Shown here piece by piece: positions 1 through 11,100 of a stretch of DNA of 36,071 bases. A program made the position numbers and the translations under genes. The stretch covers positions 1 through 36,071 of the forward strand of contig JAVBXK010000138.1 in the NCBI GenBank assembly GCA_030824555.1. The letters run 5' to 3'. The stretch comes from a bacterium. GTDB lineage: Bacteria; Pseudomonadota; Gammaproteobacteria; Burkholderiales; Burkholderiaceae_C. Each line of letters opens with the position of its first letter. The first letter of the stretch is position 1. Below the pieces are notes generated by a model. The model was not told the origin of the DNA and made no database searches. It saw only the letters and a list, made by a program, of their open reading frames with translations.

Positions 1-147
<147 letters not shown>

Positions 148-157
148 TTGACTTCGT

Positions 158-233
158 AGGGGTATAGCTCAATTGGCAGAGCGTCGGTCTCCAAAACCGA
201 AGGTTGTAGGTTCGATTCCTACTGCCCCTGCCA
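158..233 (+). tRNA. trpT: tRNA-Trp (anticodon CCA)
   Basis: A 76-nt cloverleaf can be folded by eye. The acceptor stem AGGGGTA (158-164) pairs with TGCCCCT (223-229), with one G-T wobble. The D stem is GCTC/GAGC. The anticodon stem TCGGT/ACCGA encloses the loop CTCCAAA, with anticodon CCA at 191-193. The T arm contains GGTTCGATTCC. The 3' CCA (231-233) is genomically encoded after a G discriminator. It lies 10 bp after the tuf stop and is probably co-transcribed with tuf and/or secE. Confidence 0.98.
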
Positions 234-273
234 AACTGCTCTGAGATCCATCTCTAGGCATTTTGAAAATCAG

Positions 274-304
274 GCCCACCGAAGTTGAAAGACTTCCGGT
301 GGGC
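274..304 (+). promoter_or_regulatory. Stem-loop between tRNA-Trp and secE
   Basis: GCCCACCGAAG (274-284) pairs with CTTCCGGTGGGC (293-304), with one bulged base and a loop of 8 nt. The stem is strong, but only TTATGC follows and there is no T-run. It is therefore more likely an RNA-processing or weak termination structure than a full intrinsic terminator. It sits between the mature tRNA 3' end and the secE start. Confidence 0.5.
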
Positions 305-348
305 TTATGCGTCTGAGGTGCCTCGGGCGAGTTTCGAGTTGAAAGTTT

Positions 349-732
349 ATGGCGTCTCCTGAAGTTGAAACCGTCGGCACGGGTGCTGACAAGGCAAAGC
401 TTGCCGCTGCCATCGCATTGTTGGCCGCGGCTTTCTTTGTTTACTACATGTTGGCCAAGCAAGGTGGGGTCGCGCAGTGGGCTGGCTTGCTTGTCTGTGT
501 TGCTGGTGCTGTGGCAGTGTTTCTGACTTCCGAGTCGGGCAAGCGTTTGCTGGCCTTCGGACGTGACTCCTACCGTGAAATTGGCAAGGTGGTGTGGCCA
601 GAGCGCAAGGAAGCCACCCAAATGACTCTGTATGTGTTCGGCTTTGTGCTGGTCATGGCAATTTTCCTGTGGTTGACCGACAAGACGATCGAGTGGGTGT
701 TTTACGACCTGATTCTGGGATGGAGAAAATGA
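349..732 (+). CDS. secE: Preprotein translocase subunit SecE
   Basis: 127 aa. SecE is the small essential subunit of the SecYEG channel in the inner membrane. Three hydrophobic segments are visible at about residues 19-37, 42-60 and 93-114, as in the three-helix SecE of Gram-negative bacteria. The conserved amphipathic cytoplasmic motif [17 protein letters not shown] precedes the last helix and is the family hallmark. The ATG at 349 gives a normal length; the upstream Shine-Dalgarno sequence is weak. The stop codon overlaps the nusG start by one base, so the two are translationally coupled. This secE-nusG pairing is nearly universal. Confidence 0.97.
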   Translation: MASPEVETVGTGADKAKLAAAIALLAAAFFVYYMLAKQGGVAQWAGLLVCVAGAVAVFLTSESGKRLLAFGRDSYREIGKVVWPERKEATQMTLYVFGFVLVMAIFLWLTDKTIEWVFYDLILGWRK

Positions 733-1304
733 TGTCAGATCAAGTCAACGCGGGCATCGACATGGCTGCTTCCGGTATGCGCTGGTATGTGGTGCATGCC
801 TACTCTGGTATGGAAAAAGCGGTTGAACGCAACATTGTCGAGCGTGTGGCAAATGCTGGCATGCAAGACAAATTCGGCCGCATCCTGGTGCCCACCGAAG
901 AGGTTGTCGAGGTAAAGAACGGTCAACGACGTACCACTGAGCGCAAGTTCTTCCCTGGCTACGTGCTGGTCGAAATGGTGATGGACGATGACACGTGGCA
1001 CCTGGTCAAGCACACCAACAAGGTCACCGGATTCGTCGGTGGTGCAAAAAACCGTCCAGCCCCCATCTCTGAAGAAGAAGTCCAGAAAATCGTCTCGCAG
1101 ATGCAGTCTGGCGTTGACAAGCCCCGCCACAAGGTTGAATTCATCATCGGTGAATATGTGCGCGTCAAGGAAGGTCCGTTTACCGACTTCAATGGCACGG
1201 TGGAAGAAGTCAACTACGAAAAAAACAAAATGCGCGTGTCCGTCACGATTTTTGGTCGTGCCACGCCCGTAGAGCTCGAATTCAGTCAGGTCGAAAAGAC
1301 CTGA
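732..1304 (+). CDS. nusG: Transcription termination/antitermination factor NusG
   Basis: 190 aa. NusG binds the RNA polymerase clamp and links it to Rho or to ribosomal protein S10. The N-terminal NGN domain begins with [13 protein letters not shown], contains [20 protein letters not shown], and is followed by a C-terminal KOW domain with [18 protein letters not shown]. Two consecutive ATGs exist (729 and 732). I chose 732 because the GGAGA at 722-726 is then properly spaced and the ATG overlaps the secE TGA by one base. An in-frame extension reaching upstream into secE is spurious. The next 107 bp to rplK show no clear terminator. Confidence 0.96.
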   Translation: MSDQVNAGIDMAASGMRWYVVHAYSGMEKAVERNIVERVANAGMQDKFGRILVPTEEVVEVKNGQRRTTERKFFPGYVLVEMVMDDDTWHLVKHTNKVTGFVGGAKNRPAPISEEEVQKIVSQMQSGVDKPRHKVEFIIGEYVRVKEGPFTDFNGTVEEVNYEKNKMRVSVTIFGRATPVELEFSQVEKT

Positions 1305-1411
1305 CAACCCTGCTGCGGCGTGTCCGACTCAGCGCCTCGGCTGTATTTTTGAGTCCCAACCCCCGGGGAGCTGCGCTGTGTGCGCCGCGTCAATACCCGT
1401 AAGGAGCAAGC

Positions 1412-1843
1412 ATGGCGAAAAAAATCGTCGGCTTTGTCAAGCTGCAAGTGCCAGCTGGTAAGGCCAACCCATCACCACCCATTGGTCCCGCTTTGGGTCA
1501 GCGCGGTTTGAACATCATGGAATTCTGCAAGGCGTTCAACGCCCAGACCCAAGGTGTCGAGCCGGGTCTGCCTTTGCCCGTGGTGATCACGGCTTACGCT
1601 GACAAGAGTTTCACGTTCATCATCAAGACCCCTCCTGCTACCACGCTGATCAAAAAAGCGATCAAGCTGGACAAGGGTTCGCCTGTGCCGCACACCCAGA
1701 AGGTGGGCAAGATCACACGTGCTCAACTTGAAGAAATCGCCAAAACCAAGATGAAAGACATGACCGCTGCTGATCTGGATGCGGCCGTCCGTACCATCGC
1801 TGGTTCTGCTCGCTCGATGGGCGTGACTGTGGAGGGTGTGTAA
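1412..1843 (+). CDS. rplK: 50S ribosomal protein L11
   Basis: 143 aa, the standard length. L11 forms the GTPase-associated centre of the 50S subunit with L10/L12 and 23S rRNA. The N-terminal domain begins with [20 protein letters not shown] and is followed by [22 protein letters not shown]. The RNA-binding C-terminal domain ends in the family signature [16 protein letters not shown] good Shine-Dalgarno AAGGAG lies at 1401-1406. The stop codon directly abuts the rplA start. In enterobacteria the rplK leader is the L1 autoregulation site; I could not identify that motif in the 1305-1411 leader. Confidence 0.98.
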   Translation: MAKKIVGFVKLQVPAGKANPSPPIGPALGQRGLNIMEFCKAFNAQTQGVEPGLPLPVVITAYADKSFTFIIKTPPATTLIKKAIKLDKGSPVPHTQKVGKITRAQLEEIAKTKMKDMTAADLDAAVRTIAGSARSMGVTVEGV

Positions 1844-2539
1844 ATGGCCAAGTTGACCAAGAAGCAAAAAGCCCAAGTCGGCAAGATTGACAGCAACAAG
1901 TTGTACGCCCTGGGCGACGCGTTGACCCTCGTCAAGGAATTCGCGAACGCCAAGTTCGACGAGTCCATTGATGTGGCTGTCCAGCTCGGCGTGGATGCCA
2001 AGAAGTCGGATCAGGTTGTGCGTGGTGCGGTCGTGTTGCCTAACGGTACCGGGAAAACCAAGCGCGTGGCTGTGTTCGCGCAAGGTGCCAAGGCTGAAGA
2101 AGCCAAGGCAGCTGGTGCAGACATCGTTGGTATGGACGACCTGGCTGCTGAAGTCAAGGCTGGCAACATGAACTTCGACGTCGTGATCGCCTCTCCGGAT
2201 GCAATGCGCGTGGTCGGTACGCTGGGTCAGATTCTGGGCCCACGCGGTCTGATGCCCAACCCCAAAGTAGGTACCGTCACGCCCGACGTGGCCACGGCTG
2301 TTAAAAATGCCAAGGCTGGTCAGGTTCAGTTCCGCGTGGACAAAGCCGGTATCGTGCACGGCACGATCGGCCTCCGCTCGTTCGAGTCCGACAAGCTCCA
2401 GGGCAACTTGGCCGCGCTGATCGATGCACTGAACAAGGCCAAACCAGCCAGCAGCAAAGGTCTGTACCTGCGCAAAGTGGCGGTGTCATCGACGATGGGT
2501 GTGGGCGTTCGCGTCGACACGCAGACCATCAACGGCTGA
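1844..2539 (+). CDS. rplA: 50S ribosomal protein L1
   Basis: 231 aa, full length. L1 forms the mobile L1 stalk that guides E-site tRNA release, and in other bacteria it represses its own rplKA mRNA. Recognisable segments are the N-terminal MAKLTKKQK, the [16 protein letters not shown] strand, GRVxLP-like [16 protein letters not shown], and the signature region [17 protein letters not shown]. The Shine-Dalgarno GGAGG (1831-1835) is inside the end of rplK, and the ATG immediately follows the rplK TAA, so translation is coupled. Confidence 0.98.
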   Translation: MAKLTKKQKAQVGKIDSNKLYALGDALTLVKEFANAKFDESIDVAVQLGVDAKKSDQVVRGAVVLPNGTGKTKRVAVFAQGAKAEEAKAAGADIVGMDDLAAEVKAGNMNFDVVIASPDAMRVVGTLGQILGPRGLMPNPKVGTVTPDVATAVKNAKAGQVQFRVDKAGIVHGTIGLRSFESDKLQGNLAALIDALNKAKPASSKGLYLRKVAVSSTMGVGVRVDTQTING

Positions 2540-2773
2540 CCGCAAAGAGAACTCATGTGTGGCATCTGATGCGACACATGGTGTGGTGGGCTCGCACTGC
2601 GCTTTGTTGCGGTGTGGGGCCATCCAAGACCGTTGGTGTCGATGGGAAACTGTCGGCTTAATTGCGCCAACGCAGATGGCGATCCCACTGGTGATGGTTT
2701 GTCCTGAAACAGTTGGTCGCTGCAACGAGTGCACCGTCCCGTATTCCGGGGGTGCTTTTTAAAGGAGTAGACC
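2540..2773 (+). promoter_or_regulatory. rplJ (L10) leader region
   Basis: A 234-bp spacer between rplA and rplJ with no convincing gene. In most bacteria this interval is the mRNA leader bound by the L10-(L7/L12) complex, which represses rplJL translation, and it often has its own promoter. Position and length fit that role. The downstream part (about 2680-2755) can form several short stems and ends in a terminator-like hairpin (listed separately). I could not align a consensus L10-binding motif by eye, and no sigma70 promoter stands out. Confidence 0.6.
2731..2760 (+). terminator. Terminator-like hairpin abutting the rplJ ribosome binding site
   Basis: GCACC-GT-CCCG pairs with CGGG-GGTGC around the loop TATTC (2731-2755; GT is bulged). 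TTTTT follows at 2756-2760. The rplJ Shine-Dalgarno AAGGAG begins at 2762, right after the T-run. The shape is that of an intrinsic terminator or attenuator placed so that it could control both transcription into rplJL-rpoBC and access to the rplJ start. Confidence 0.6.
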
Positions 2774-3301
2774 TTGAGTCTGAATCGCAGTGAGAAGCAA
2801 GCAGTCATTGAAGAAGTGACCGCCCTCGCCGCTAAAGCTCAAACGCTCGTGATGGCGGAATACCGTGGTATCACGGTCGCTGACATGACGAAGTTGCGTG
2901 TCGATGCTCGCAGCAAAGGCGTGACGCTGAGCGTGTTGAAAAACACCTTGGCTCGCCGTGCAGTGGCAGGCAGCAGCTTTGAAGTGGCAGTTGACCAGAT
3001 GACCGGTCCGCTGATCTATGGCTTTTCCGAAGACGCAGTGGCTGCCGCGAAAGTGGTGTCCGACTTTGCGAAAACCAACGACAAGTTGGTCATTCGCTCA
3101 GGCGTGTTCGGCGGTAAAGCCCTGGACGTGAACGGCGTGAAGCAATTGGCAAACATCCCTTCCAAGGAAGTGTTGTTGGCGCAGTTGCTGGGCTTGATGC
3201 AGTCCCCCATTTCGCGTACCGCACGCGTGCTGGCTGCATTGGCGGAGAAAAAAGGCGAAGGCGCTGCTGCGCCTGTGAGCGAAGAAGCTGCTGTCGCCTG
3301 A
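2774..3301 (+). CDS. rplJ: 50S ribosomal protein L10
   Basis: 175 aa. L10 anchors the L7/L12 dimers of the ribosomal stalk and binds 23S rRNA next to L11. Typical features are the N-terminal [14 protein letters not shown], the [15 protein letters not shown] segment, the [11 protein letters not shown] loop, and a C-terminal helix ending in an Ala/Glu-rich tail that carries the L12 dimers. The start is TTG at 2774, placed 6 nt after AAGGAG (2762-2767). No in-frame ATG or GTG is available nearby, so the rare start codon is real. With the hairpin just upstream, this points to translational tuning. Confidence 0.97.
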   Translation: MSLNRSEKQAVIEEVTALAAKAQTLVMAEYRGITVADMTKLRVDARSKGVTLSVLKNTLARRAVAGSSFEVAVDQMTGPLIYGFSEDAVAAAKVVSDFAKTNDKLVIRSGVFGGKALDVNGVKQLANIPSKEVLLAQLLGLMQSPISRTARVLAALAEKKGEGAAAPVSEEAAVA

Positions 3302-3342
3302 GTGCGCAGTGGATTCGTACAACCAATTGTTAGGAAATAAAA

Positions 3343-3717
3343 ATGGCATTCGATAAAGACGCATTTTTGACCGCGCTGGACAGCATGACGGTCATGGAAC
3401 TCAACGACCTGGTGAAAGCCATCGAAGAGAAGTTTGGCGTGAGCGCGGCAGCAATGTCTGCACCCGCTGCAGGCGGCGGCGCTGCTGCTGCAGTGGTGGA
3501 AGAAAAGACCGAATTCAACGTGGTCCTGCTTGAAGCTGGTGCACAGAAGGTATCCGTGATCAAGGCAGTTCGCGAACTGACCGGTCTGGGCCTGAAGGAA
3601 GCCAAAGATCTGGTTGACGGCGCTCCCAAGACGGTGAAAGAAGCCATGCCAAAGGCTGACGCTGAAGCCGCCAAGAAGAAGCTGGAAGAAGCTGGCGCCA
3701 AGGCCGAACTCAAGTAA
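3343..3717 (+). CDS. rplL: 50S ribosomal protein L7/L12
   Basis: 124 aa. L7/L12 is the multicopy stalk protein that recruits translation GTPases. The N-terminal dimerisation domain (about residues 1-33) is followed by an Ala/Gly-rich hinge with [17 protein letters not shown]. The C-terminal globular domain contains [37 protein letters not shown] and a Lys/Ala-rich last helix. The Shine-Dalgarno AGGAAA lies at 3332-3337. It is 41 bp from rplJ and in the same operon. The long structured spacer that follows separates it from rpoB. Confidence 0.98.
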   Translation: MAFDKDAFLTALDSMTVMELNDLVKAIEEKFGVSAAAMSAPAAGGGAAAAVVEEKTEFNVVLLEAGAQKVSVIKAVRELTGLGLKEAKDLVDGAPKTVKEAMPKADAEAAKKKLEEAGAKAELK

Positions 3718-3732
3718 TCGGTCCTTCGCATC

Positions 3733-3766
3733 AAGGCTGGAGTGTCTCGTCGAGGCCTCCAGCCTT
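3733..3766 (+). terminator. Attenuator-like hairpin after rplL
   Basis: AAGGCTGGAG (3733-3742) pairs perfectly with CTCCAGCCTT (3757-3766). The loop contains a further CTC/GAG mini-stem. Only three T residues close the 3' side, so it would be a leaky terminator. A partial terminator at this place is known in E. coli, where it lowers rpoBC transcription relative to rplJL; that function here is inferred. Confidence 0.6.
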
Positions 3767-3786
3767 TGCCGCTTACAGAGCGCACC

Positions 3787-3813
3787 CCACAGTACAAGTC
3801 GCTTGTGCTGTGG
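3787..3813 (+). promoter_or_regulatory. Long-stem hairpin in the rplL-rpoB spacer
   Basis: CCACAGTACAAG (3787-3798) pairs with CTTGTGCTGTGG (3802-3813) across 12 positions with a single T-G wobble and a TCG loop. It is a near-perfect RNA duplex with no T-run. In E. coli an RNase III processing site lies in the same intergenic region, so a processing role is plausible but unproven. Confidence 0.55.
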
Positions 3814-3853
3814 AGTGTCTTCTGATTCCGACTGAAGAAGACTGCTTGGTTCG

Positions 3854-3874
3854 GACAGCACGCAATGTGCTGTC
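3854..3874 (+). promoter_or_regulatory. Third and fourth spacer hairpins before rpoB
   Basis: GACAGCAC (3854-3861) pairs perfectly with GTGCTGTC (3867-3874) around GCAAT. A further stem follows at 3914-3932, ATGGGG with CCCCAT around a 7-nt loop. Both lie in the untranslated leader of rpoB, upstream of the Shine-Dalgarno at about 3970. Confidence 0.5.
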
Positions 3875-3978
3875 GTCCGCCAAAAGTTGGTAGAGGCCAA
3901 CCACCAAGCACAAATGGGGTACATCGCCCCATCAAGTTGTTGAAGACGCTGGACTCTTGTCTTAGCCCCGGAGAACCC

Positions 3979-6900
3979 ATGGCCTACTCATACACCGAAC
4001 GTAAGCGCATCCGAAAGAGCTTTGGTACGCGAGAAAACGTACTAGCTATCCCGTACCTGTTGCAAATGCAAAAGGACGCTTACACCGCGTTTCTGCAGGC
4101 AGATCTTGCCCCGCGCAAGCGTGCCCCCGAAGGCTTGCAGGCCGCCTTCGAAGCCGCGTTTCCCATTGTGTCCCACAACGGTTTCGTCGAGATGAAGTTT
4201 GTCGAGTACAACCTCGCCAAGCCTGCGTTCGATGTCCGTGAGTGCCAGACCCGGGGCTTGACGTTCGCGTCTGCCGTGCGCGCCCGCGTTCAGCTGATCA
4301 TCTATGACCGCGAGTCTTCCACCAACCAGTCGAAGGTGGTGAAAGAGGTCAAAGAGCAAGAGGTCTACATGGGTGAAGTCCCACTGATGACCGACAAAGG
4401 CTCCTTCATCATCAACGGCACCGAGCGCGTGATCGTGTCTCAGTTGCACCGTTCGCCCGGCGTGTTCTTCGAACATGACAAAGGGAAGACGCACAGTTCC
4501 GGCAAGTTGCTGTTTTCAGCCCGGATCATTCCTTACCGAGGTTCGTGGCTCGATTTCGAGTTCGACCCCAAGGACATCCTGTTTTTCCGTGTGGACCGCC
4601 GTCGCAAGATGCCTGTCACCATCCTGCTGAAGGCCATTGGCCTGACGCCGGAAACCATTCTGGCCAACTTCTTCGTCAACGACCACTTCCGCTTGATGGA
4701 CAGTGGCGCGCAGATGGAATTCGTGGCCGAGCGCCTCCGCGGTGAAGTCGCTCGCTACGACATCACCGACAAGTCCGGCAAAGTGGTCGTGGCCAAAGAC
4801 AAGCGCATCACCGCGCGTCACACCCGCGAGCTGGAGCAGTCAGGCACGACGCACATCAGCGTCCCCGAAGATTTCCTGATCGGTCGCGTGCTGGCGCGCA
4901 ACATCATCGATGGTGACACCGGTGAAATCCTTGCCAAGGCCAACGAGGAACTGACCGAGGTGCTTCTGAAGAAGCTGCGAACGGCTGGCGTTCAGGATCT
5001 GCAGTGCCTGTACACCAACGAATTGGACCAAGGCGCCTACATTTCGCAAACGCTGCGCGTCGACGAAACCGTGGACGAGTTTGCTGCCCGTGTCGCCATT
5101 TACCGCATGATGCGCCCTGGCGAACCACCGACAGAGGATGCGGTGCAGGCCCTGTTCCAGCGTCTCTTCTACAACCCCGATACGTACGACCTGTCGCGCG
5201 TGGGGCGCATGAAGTTCAATGCCCGTGTGGGGCGTGACGAATCCACCGGCCCCATGGTGATGTCGAACGACGACATCCTGTCCGTGGTGAAAATCCTGGT
5301 CGATTTGCGCAACGGCCGTGGCGAAGTCGATGACATCGATCACTTGGGCAACCGTCGCGTGCGTTGCGTGGGAGAACTGGCCGAGAACCAGTACCGCACA
5401 GGTCTGGCGCGTATCGAGAAGGCTGTGAAAGAGCGTCTGGGACAGGCCGAACAAGAGCCCTTGATGCCCCACGACCTGATCAACTCCAAGCCCATTTCTG
5501 CGGCACTCAAGGAGTTTTTCGGTGCGTCGCAGCTCTCTCAGTTCATGGACCAGACCAACCCGCTGGCCGAAATCACACACAAGCGCCGTGTCTCGGCCCT
5601 TGGCCCAGGTGGTCTGACCCGCGAGCGTGCAGGCTTTGAGGTGCGTGACGTGCACGTCACCCACTACGGCCGTGTGTGTCCCATTGAAACGCCAGAAGGT
5701 CCGAACATCGGGCTGATCAATTCGCTGGCCCTGTACGCCCGTCTGAACGAGTACGGTTTCATCGAGACGCCTTACCGCCGTGTGGTGGATGGCAAGGTCA
5801 CCAACCAGATTGACTACCTGTCTGCGATCGAAGAAGGCAAATACGTCATTGCGCAGGCCAACGCTGCGCTGGATGCTGAAGGTCGCCTGACCGGTGACTT
5901 GGTGTCTGCCCGTGAAAAGGGCGAATCTGTGCTGGTGGGTGCGGAAACCATCCAGTACATGGACGTGTCGCCTGCACAGATCGTGTCGGTGGCGGCGTCA
6001 CTGGTGCCGTTCCTGGAGCACGACGATGCGAACCGCGCATTGATGGGTGCCAACATGTCACGCCAGGCGGTCCCCACACTGCGCCCTGAAAAGCCATTGG
6101 TGGGAACGGGTATCGAGCGCGTTGCCGCAGTCGACTCCGGTACCGTGGTGACAGCCAAGCGCGGTGGCATGGTGGATTACGTCGATGCCACACGCATCGT
6201 GATCCGTGTCAATGATGCCGAGGCGCTCGCCGGTGAAGTGGGTGTGGACATCTACAACCTCATCAAATACCAGCGCTCCAACCAGAACACCAATATCCAC
6301 CAGCGTCCCATCGTCAAGAAGGGTCATATCCTGGCAAAGGGTGACGTGATTGCTGACGGTGCATCGACCGATCTGGGTGAAATCTCCATCGGTCAGAACA
6401 TGCTGATTGGCTTCATGCCTTGGAACGGCTATAACTTCGAAGATTCGATCCTGATCAGTGAGCGCGTGGTGGCTGAAGACCGCTACACCTCGATTCACAT
6501 CGAGGAACTCGTTGTGATGGCGCGCGACACCAAACTGGGTGCGGAAGAAATCACCCGCGACATCCCCAATTTGGCAGAGCAGCAACTGAACCGACTGGAC
6601 GATTCCGGCATCATTTATGTGGGTGCCGAAGTGGTGCCTGGTGATGTGCTGGTGGGCAAGGTCACGCCAAAGGGTGAAACCACCCTGACGCCTGAAGAAA
6701 AGCTGCTGCGCGCCATCTTCGGTGAAAAAGCCAGCGACGTGAAAGACACCTCGCTGCGCGTGGACCAGGGTTCGCAAGGTACCGTGATCGACGTGCAGGT
6801 GTTCACCCGCGAAGGCATCCAGCGCGACAAGCGCGCTCAACAGATCATTGACGACGAGCTGAAGCGTTTCCGCTTGGACCTGAACGACCAGCTCCGCATC

Positions 6901-8091
6901 GTGGAAGCCGATGCATTCGACCGTATCGAGAAGTTGTTGTTGGGTAAAGTGGCCAACGGAGGCCCCAAGAAACTGTCCAAAGGCACAACCATCGACAAGG
7001 CCTATTTGGTCGATGTGGAAAAGTACCACTGGTTCGACATCCGTCCTGCAGACGACGAAGTCGCCACCCAGCTGGAGTCCATCAAGAACTCCATGGAGCA
7101 GACCCGTCACAGCTTCGACTTGGCGTTCGAAGAAAAGCGCAAGAAGCTGACACAAGGCGACGAGTTGCCCGCTGGCGTGCTGAAGATGGTCAAGGTCTAC
7201 CTGGCTGTCAAACGCCGCCTGCAGCCCGGTGACAAGATGGCCGGCCGTCACGGCAACAAGGGTGTGGTTTCCAAGATCACCCCTGTGGAAGACATGCCCC
7301 ACATGGCCGATGGCACACCTTGCGACATCGTGCTCAACCCGTTGGGCGTGCCGTCACGGATGAACGTGGGTCAGGTGCTGGAAGTTCACCTGGGCTGGGC
7401 CGCCAAGGGTTTGGGACAACGCATCGGCGACATGCTTCAGGCCGAAGCCAAAGTGGCTGAGCTGCGCACCTTCCTGGAAACCATCTACAACGGTACCGGC
7501 AAGAAGGAAGACTTTGCATCGTTGAGTGACGAGCACGTGCTGGAAATGGCTGCCAACCTGACGAATGGCGTGCCATTTGCCACGCCTGTGTTCGATGGCG
7601 CATCCGAAGACGAAATTCGCGCCATGCTGAAGCTGGCCTACCCAGACGATGTGGCCGCAGCCAAAGGCCTCACCGCGACGCGGACGCAGGCGCAGCTGTA
7701 CGACGGACGCACCGGCGAGGCGTTCGAGCGCGTCACCACCGTGGGTTACATGCACTTCCTGAAGCTGCACCACTTGGTCGACGACAAGATGCATGCCCGC
7801 TCCACTGGCCCTTACTCCCTGGTCACGCAGCAGCCGCTGGGCGGCAAGGCTCAGTTCGGTGGTCAGCGTTTCGGTGAGATGGAAGTGTGGGCACTGGAAG
7901 CCTACGGTGCTTCCTACACCCTGCAGGAAATGCTCACCGTCAAGTCCGACGACGTGCAAGGTCGTACCAAGGTGTACGAAAGCATCGTCAAGGGCGAGCA
8001 CGCGATCACCGCCGGTATGCCTGAATCCTTCAACGTGCTGGTGAAGGAAATCCGCTCGCTGGGCATCGACATCGAGCTCGACCGCTCTTAA
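3979..8091 (+). CDS. rpoB: DNA-directed RNA polymerase subunit beta
   Basis: 1370 aa. The beta subunit forms one pincer of RNA polymerase and contributes to the active centre and the rifampicin pocket. The protein starts [16 protein letters not shown] at the ATG at 3979, with GGAGAA just upstream; an in-frame extension to 3865 runs through the hairpin leader and is spurious. The rifampicin region reads [19 protein letters not shown]. The residues equivalent to E. coli D516, H526 and S531 are D524, H534 and S539, all wild type. Further conserved blocks are [17 protein letters not shown], the [13 protein letters not shown] motif and the C-terminal [12 protein letters not shown]. It is 29 bp from rpoC and co-transcribed with it. 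Confidence 0.99.
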   Translation: MAYSYTERKRIRKSFGTRENVLAIPYLLQMQKDAYTAFLQADLAPRKRAPEGLQAAFEAAFPIVSHNGFVEMKFVEYNLAKPAFDVRECQTRGLTFASAVRARVQLIIYDRESSTNQSKVVKEVKEQEVYMGEVPLMTDKGSFIINGTERVIVSQLHRSPGVFFEHDKGKTHSSGKLLFSARIIPYRGSWLDFEFDPKDILFFRVDRRRKMPVTILLKAIGLTPETILANFFVNDHFRLMDSGAQMEFVAERLRGEVARYDITDKSGKVVVAKDKRITARHTRELEQSGTTHISVPEDFLIGRVLARNIIDGDTGEILAKANEELTEVLLKKLRTAGVQDLQCLYTNELDQGAYISQTLRVDETVDEFAARVAIYRMMRPGEPPTEDAVQALFQRLFYNPDTYDLSRVGRMKFNARVGRDESTGPMVMSNDDILSVVKILVDLRNGRGEVDDIDHLGNRRVRCVGELAENQYRTGLARIEKAVKERLGQAEQEPLMPHDLINSKPISAALKEFFGASQLSQFMDQTNPLAEITHKRRVSALGPGGLTRERAGFEVRDVHVTHYGRVCPIETPEGPNIGLINSLALYARLNEYGFIETPYRRVVDGKVTNQIDYLSAIEEGKYVIAQANAALDAEGRLTGDLVSAREKGESVLVGAETIQYMDVSPAQIVSVAASLVPFLEHDDANRALMGANMSRQAVPTLRPEKPLVGTGIERVAAVDSGTVVTAKRGGMVDYVDATRIVIRVNDAEALAGEVGVDIYNLIKYQRSNQNTNIHQRPIVKKGHILAKGDVIADGASTDLGEISIGQNMLIGFMPWNGYNFEDSILISERVVAEDRYTSIHIEELVVMARDTKLGAEEITRDIPNLAEQQLNRLDDSGIIYVGAEVVPGDVLVGKVTPKGETTLTPEEKLLRAIFGEKASDVKDTSLRVDQGSQGTVIDVQVFTREGIQRDKRAQQIIDDELKRFRLDLNDQLRIVEADAFDRIEKLLLGKVANGGPKKLSKGTTIDKAYLVDVEKYHWFDIRPADDEVATQLESIKNSMEQTRHSFDLAFEEKRKKLTQGDELPAGVLKMVKVYLAVKRRLQPGDKMAGRHGNKGVVSKITPVEDMPHMADGTPCDIVLNPLGVPSRMNVGQVLEVHLGWAAKGLGQRIGDMLQAEAKVAELRTFLETIYNGTGKKEDFASLSDEHVLEMAANLTNGVPFATPVFDGASEDEIRAMLKLAYPDDVAAAKGLTATRTQAQLYDGRTGEAFERVTTVGYMHFLKLHHLVDDKMHARSTGPYSLVTQQPLGGKAQFGGQRFGEMEVWALEAYGASYTLQEMLTVKSDDVQGRTKVYESIVKGEHAITAGMPESFNVLVKEIRSLGIDIELDRS

Positions 8092-8120
8092 TTTGCAGGA
8101 AAGATCAAGGATTCAAAACC

Positions 8121-11100
8121 ATGAAATCATTACTCGACCTGTTCAAGCAGTTCACGCCCGATGAGCATTTCGATGCGATCCGCATCGGTTTGGCCTCACC
8201 CGAAAAGATCCGCTCATGGTCTTTCGGTGAAGTCAAAAAGCCCGAAACCATCAACTACCGCACGTTCAAACCCGAGCGTGATGGCCTGTTCTGTGCCAAG
8301 ATTTTTGGCCCTATCAAGGACTACGAGTGCCTGTGTGGCAAGTACAAGCGCCTGAAGCACCGCGGCGTCATCTGCGAGAAGTGTGGCGTTGAAGTCACGC
8401 AGACCAAAGTGCGTCGCGAACGCATGGGTCACATCGACCTGGCCGCGCCTTGTGCCCACATTTGGTTCCTGAAGTCGTTGCCCAGCCGTCTGGGCATGGT
8501 GCTGGACATGACCCTGCGCGACATCGAGCGCGTGCTGTACTTTGAAGCGTATGTCGTGGTCGACCCTGGCATGACCCCGCTGAAGAAATTCAGCATCATG
8601 TCCGAGGACGATTTCGATGCGAAGAGCAAGGAGTATGGCTACGACGAATTTGTGGCCAAGATGGGCGCTGAGGGCATCAAGGAACTGCTGGAAAGCATCG
8701 ACCTTGACGTCGAAATCGACAAGCTGCGCAACGACCTGACCGGCTCCGAACTCAAGATCAAGAAAAACGCCAAGCGTTTGAAGGTCATCGAGGCATTCAA
8801 GAAGTCGGGCATCAAGCCCGAGTGGATGGTGCTGGATGTGTTGCCCGTGCTGCCACCCGACCTGCGTCCGCTGGTGCCGCTGGACGGTGGTCGCTTCGCC
8901 ACATCCGACCTGAACGACCTGTACCGCCGTGTCATCAACCGCAACAGCCGCCTGCGCCGTTTGCTGGAGTTGAAGGCGCCTGAAATCATTGCGCGCAACG
9001 AAAAGCGCATGTTGCAAGAAGCCGTGGACAGCTTGCTGGACAACGGCCGCCGCGGCAAGGCCATGACGGGCGCCAACAAGCGTGCACTGAAGTCCCTGGC
9101 CGACATGATCAAGGGCAAGAGCGGTCGTTTCCGTCAGAACTTGTTGGGCAAGCGCGTCGATTATTCAGGCCGTTCCGTCATCACCGTGGGCCCAACCCTC
9201 AAGCTGCACCAGTGTGGTTTGCCCAAGTTGATGGCTCTGGAGCTGTTCAAGCCCTTCATCTTCTCTCGCCTGGAAGCCATGGGCATTGCCACCACCATCA
9301 AGGCGGCGAAGAAAGAAGTCGAATCCGGCACGCCCGTGGTGTGGGACATTCTGGAAGAGGTCATCAAAGAACACCCGGTCATGCTCAACCGTGCGCCCAC
9401 GCTGCACCGCCTGGGTATTCAGGCATTCGAGCCCATCCTGATCGAGGGCAAGGCCATCCAGTTGCACCCACTCGTTTGTTCGGCATTCAACGCCGACTTC
9501 GACGGTGACCAGATGGCTGTGCACATTCCGCTGTCAGTGGAAGCGCAGATGGAAGCCCGCACGCTGATGCTGGCCTCCAACAACGTGCTGTTCCCCGCCA
9601 ACGGCGAACCTTCCATCGTGCCGTCGCAAGACGTGGTGCTGGGCCTGTACTACGCCACCCGTGAGCGTATCAACGGCACGGGTGAAGGCATGGTCTTCAC
9701 CGATGTCGGCGAGATCGAGCGCGCGCTGGCCGCCAAGACCGTCGAGCTGACCGCAAAAATCAGCGTGCGCCTGACCGAGTACGTCAAAGACAAAACCACT
9801 GGCGAATTCACGCCCGAAACCAAGGTGGTGAGCACCACGGCCGGTCGTGCGTTGTTGTCCGAGATCCTGCCCAAGGGCCTGCCCTTCAGCAACCTGAACA
9901 AGGCGCTGAAGAAAAAGGAAATTTCCCGCCTCATCAACACCTCCTTCCGCAAATGCGGTTTGAAGGAAACAGTGGTCTTTGCCGACAAGCTGTTGCAAAA
10001 CGGCTTCAAGCTGGCGACCCGTGCGGGCATTTCCATCGCTGTGGACGACATGCTGGTGCCCGTCGAGAAGCCCGGCATCATCGAGCGCGCTGAAAAGGAA
10101 GTGAAGGAAATCGCACAACAGTACGCGTCCGGTCTGGTCACGTCTGGCGAGCGCTACAACAAGGTGGTGGATATCTGGGGCAAGGCCGGTGACGAAGTCT
10201 CCAAGGTCATGATGGCCCAGCTTGCCAAACAGAAGACCACCGACCGCGATGGCAATGTGGTGGACCAGGAGTCCTTCAACTCCATCTACATGATGGCTGA
10301 CTCGGGTGCCCGGGGTTCTGCAGCGCAGATCCGCCAGTTGGCCGGTATGCGTGGCCTGATGGCCAAGCCTGACGGCTCCATCATCGAGACCCCCATCACG
10401 GCCAACTTCCGTGAAGGTCTGAACGTGTTGCAGTACTTCATCTCCACGCACGGTGCGCGGAAAGGTCTGGCCGATACCGCGCTGAAAACCGCCAACTCGG
10501 GTTACCTGACCCGCCGTCTGGTGGACGTGACGCAAGACTTGGTGGTCAATGAAGCCGATTGCGGCACCAGCAATGGCACGCTGATGCGCGCCATCGTCGA
10601 GGGTGGTGAAGTCATCGAGTCGTTGCGTGACCGCATTTTGGGTCGCACCACGGCTGAAGAAGTGCTCCATCCCGAAACCCGTGCAGTGCTCCTCACCGCT
10701 GGCGAAATGCTTGACGAAGACCTGATCGAAGAGCTGGAAGCCGCTGGTGTCGACGAAGTCAAGGTGCGCACCGCACTGACCTGCGAAACCCGTTTCGGTA
10801 TCTGTGCCAAGTGCTATGGCCGTGACCTGGGCCGTGGTGGTTTGGTGAACCGTGGCGAGGCTGTGGGTGTGATTGCCGCGCAGTCCATCGGTGAACCCGG
10901 TACCCAGCTGACCATGCGTACCTTCCACATCGGTGGTGCGGCATCGCGTGCAGCGATCGCATCCAGTGTGGAGGCCCGTTCCAGTGGTGCGATTGGCTTC
11001 AACGCCACCATGCGGTACGTGAGCAACAGCAAGGGTGAACTGGTGGTGATCGCCCGTTCAGGCGAGATCATCATTCATGACGACCTGGGCCGCGAGCGTG

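Noticed and set aside
1305-1411. L1-binding operator in the rplK leader
   Set aside because: It is expected from E. coli, but I could not identify the 23S-like L1 motif by eye, so it is not listed as a feature.
3865-3978. N-terminal extension of rpoB
   Set aside because: It is in frame but crosses the hairpin-rich leader, has no family similarity, and the ATG at 3979 has a proper Shine-Dalgarno.
6058-7302. Long minus-strand open frame (414 codons) opposite rpoB, with similar ones at 9534-10928 and 11058-12215 opposite rpoC
   Set aside because: They are antisense frames of highly conserved GC-rich genes. Their translations are His/Gln/Val-rich without recognisable domains, and they follow from codon bias in the real genes.
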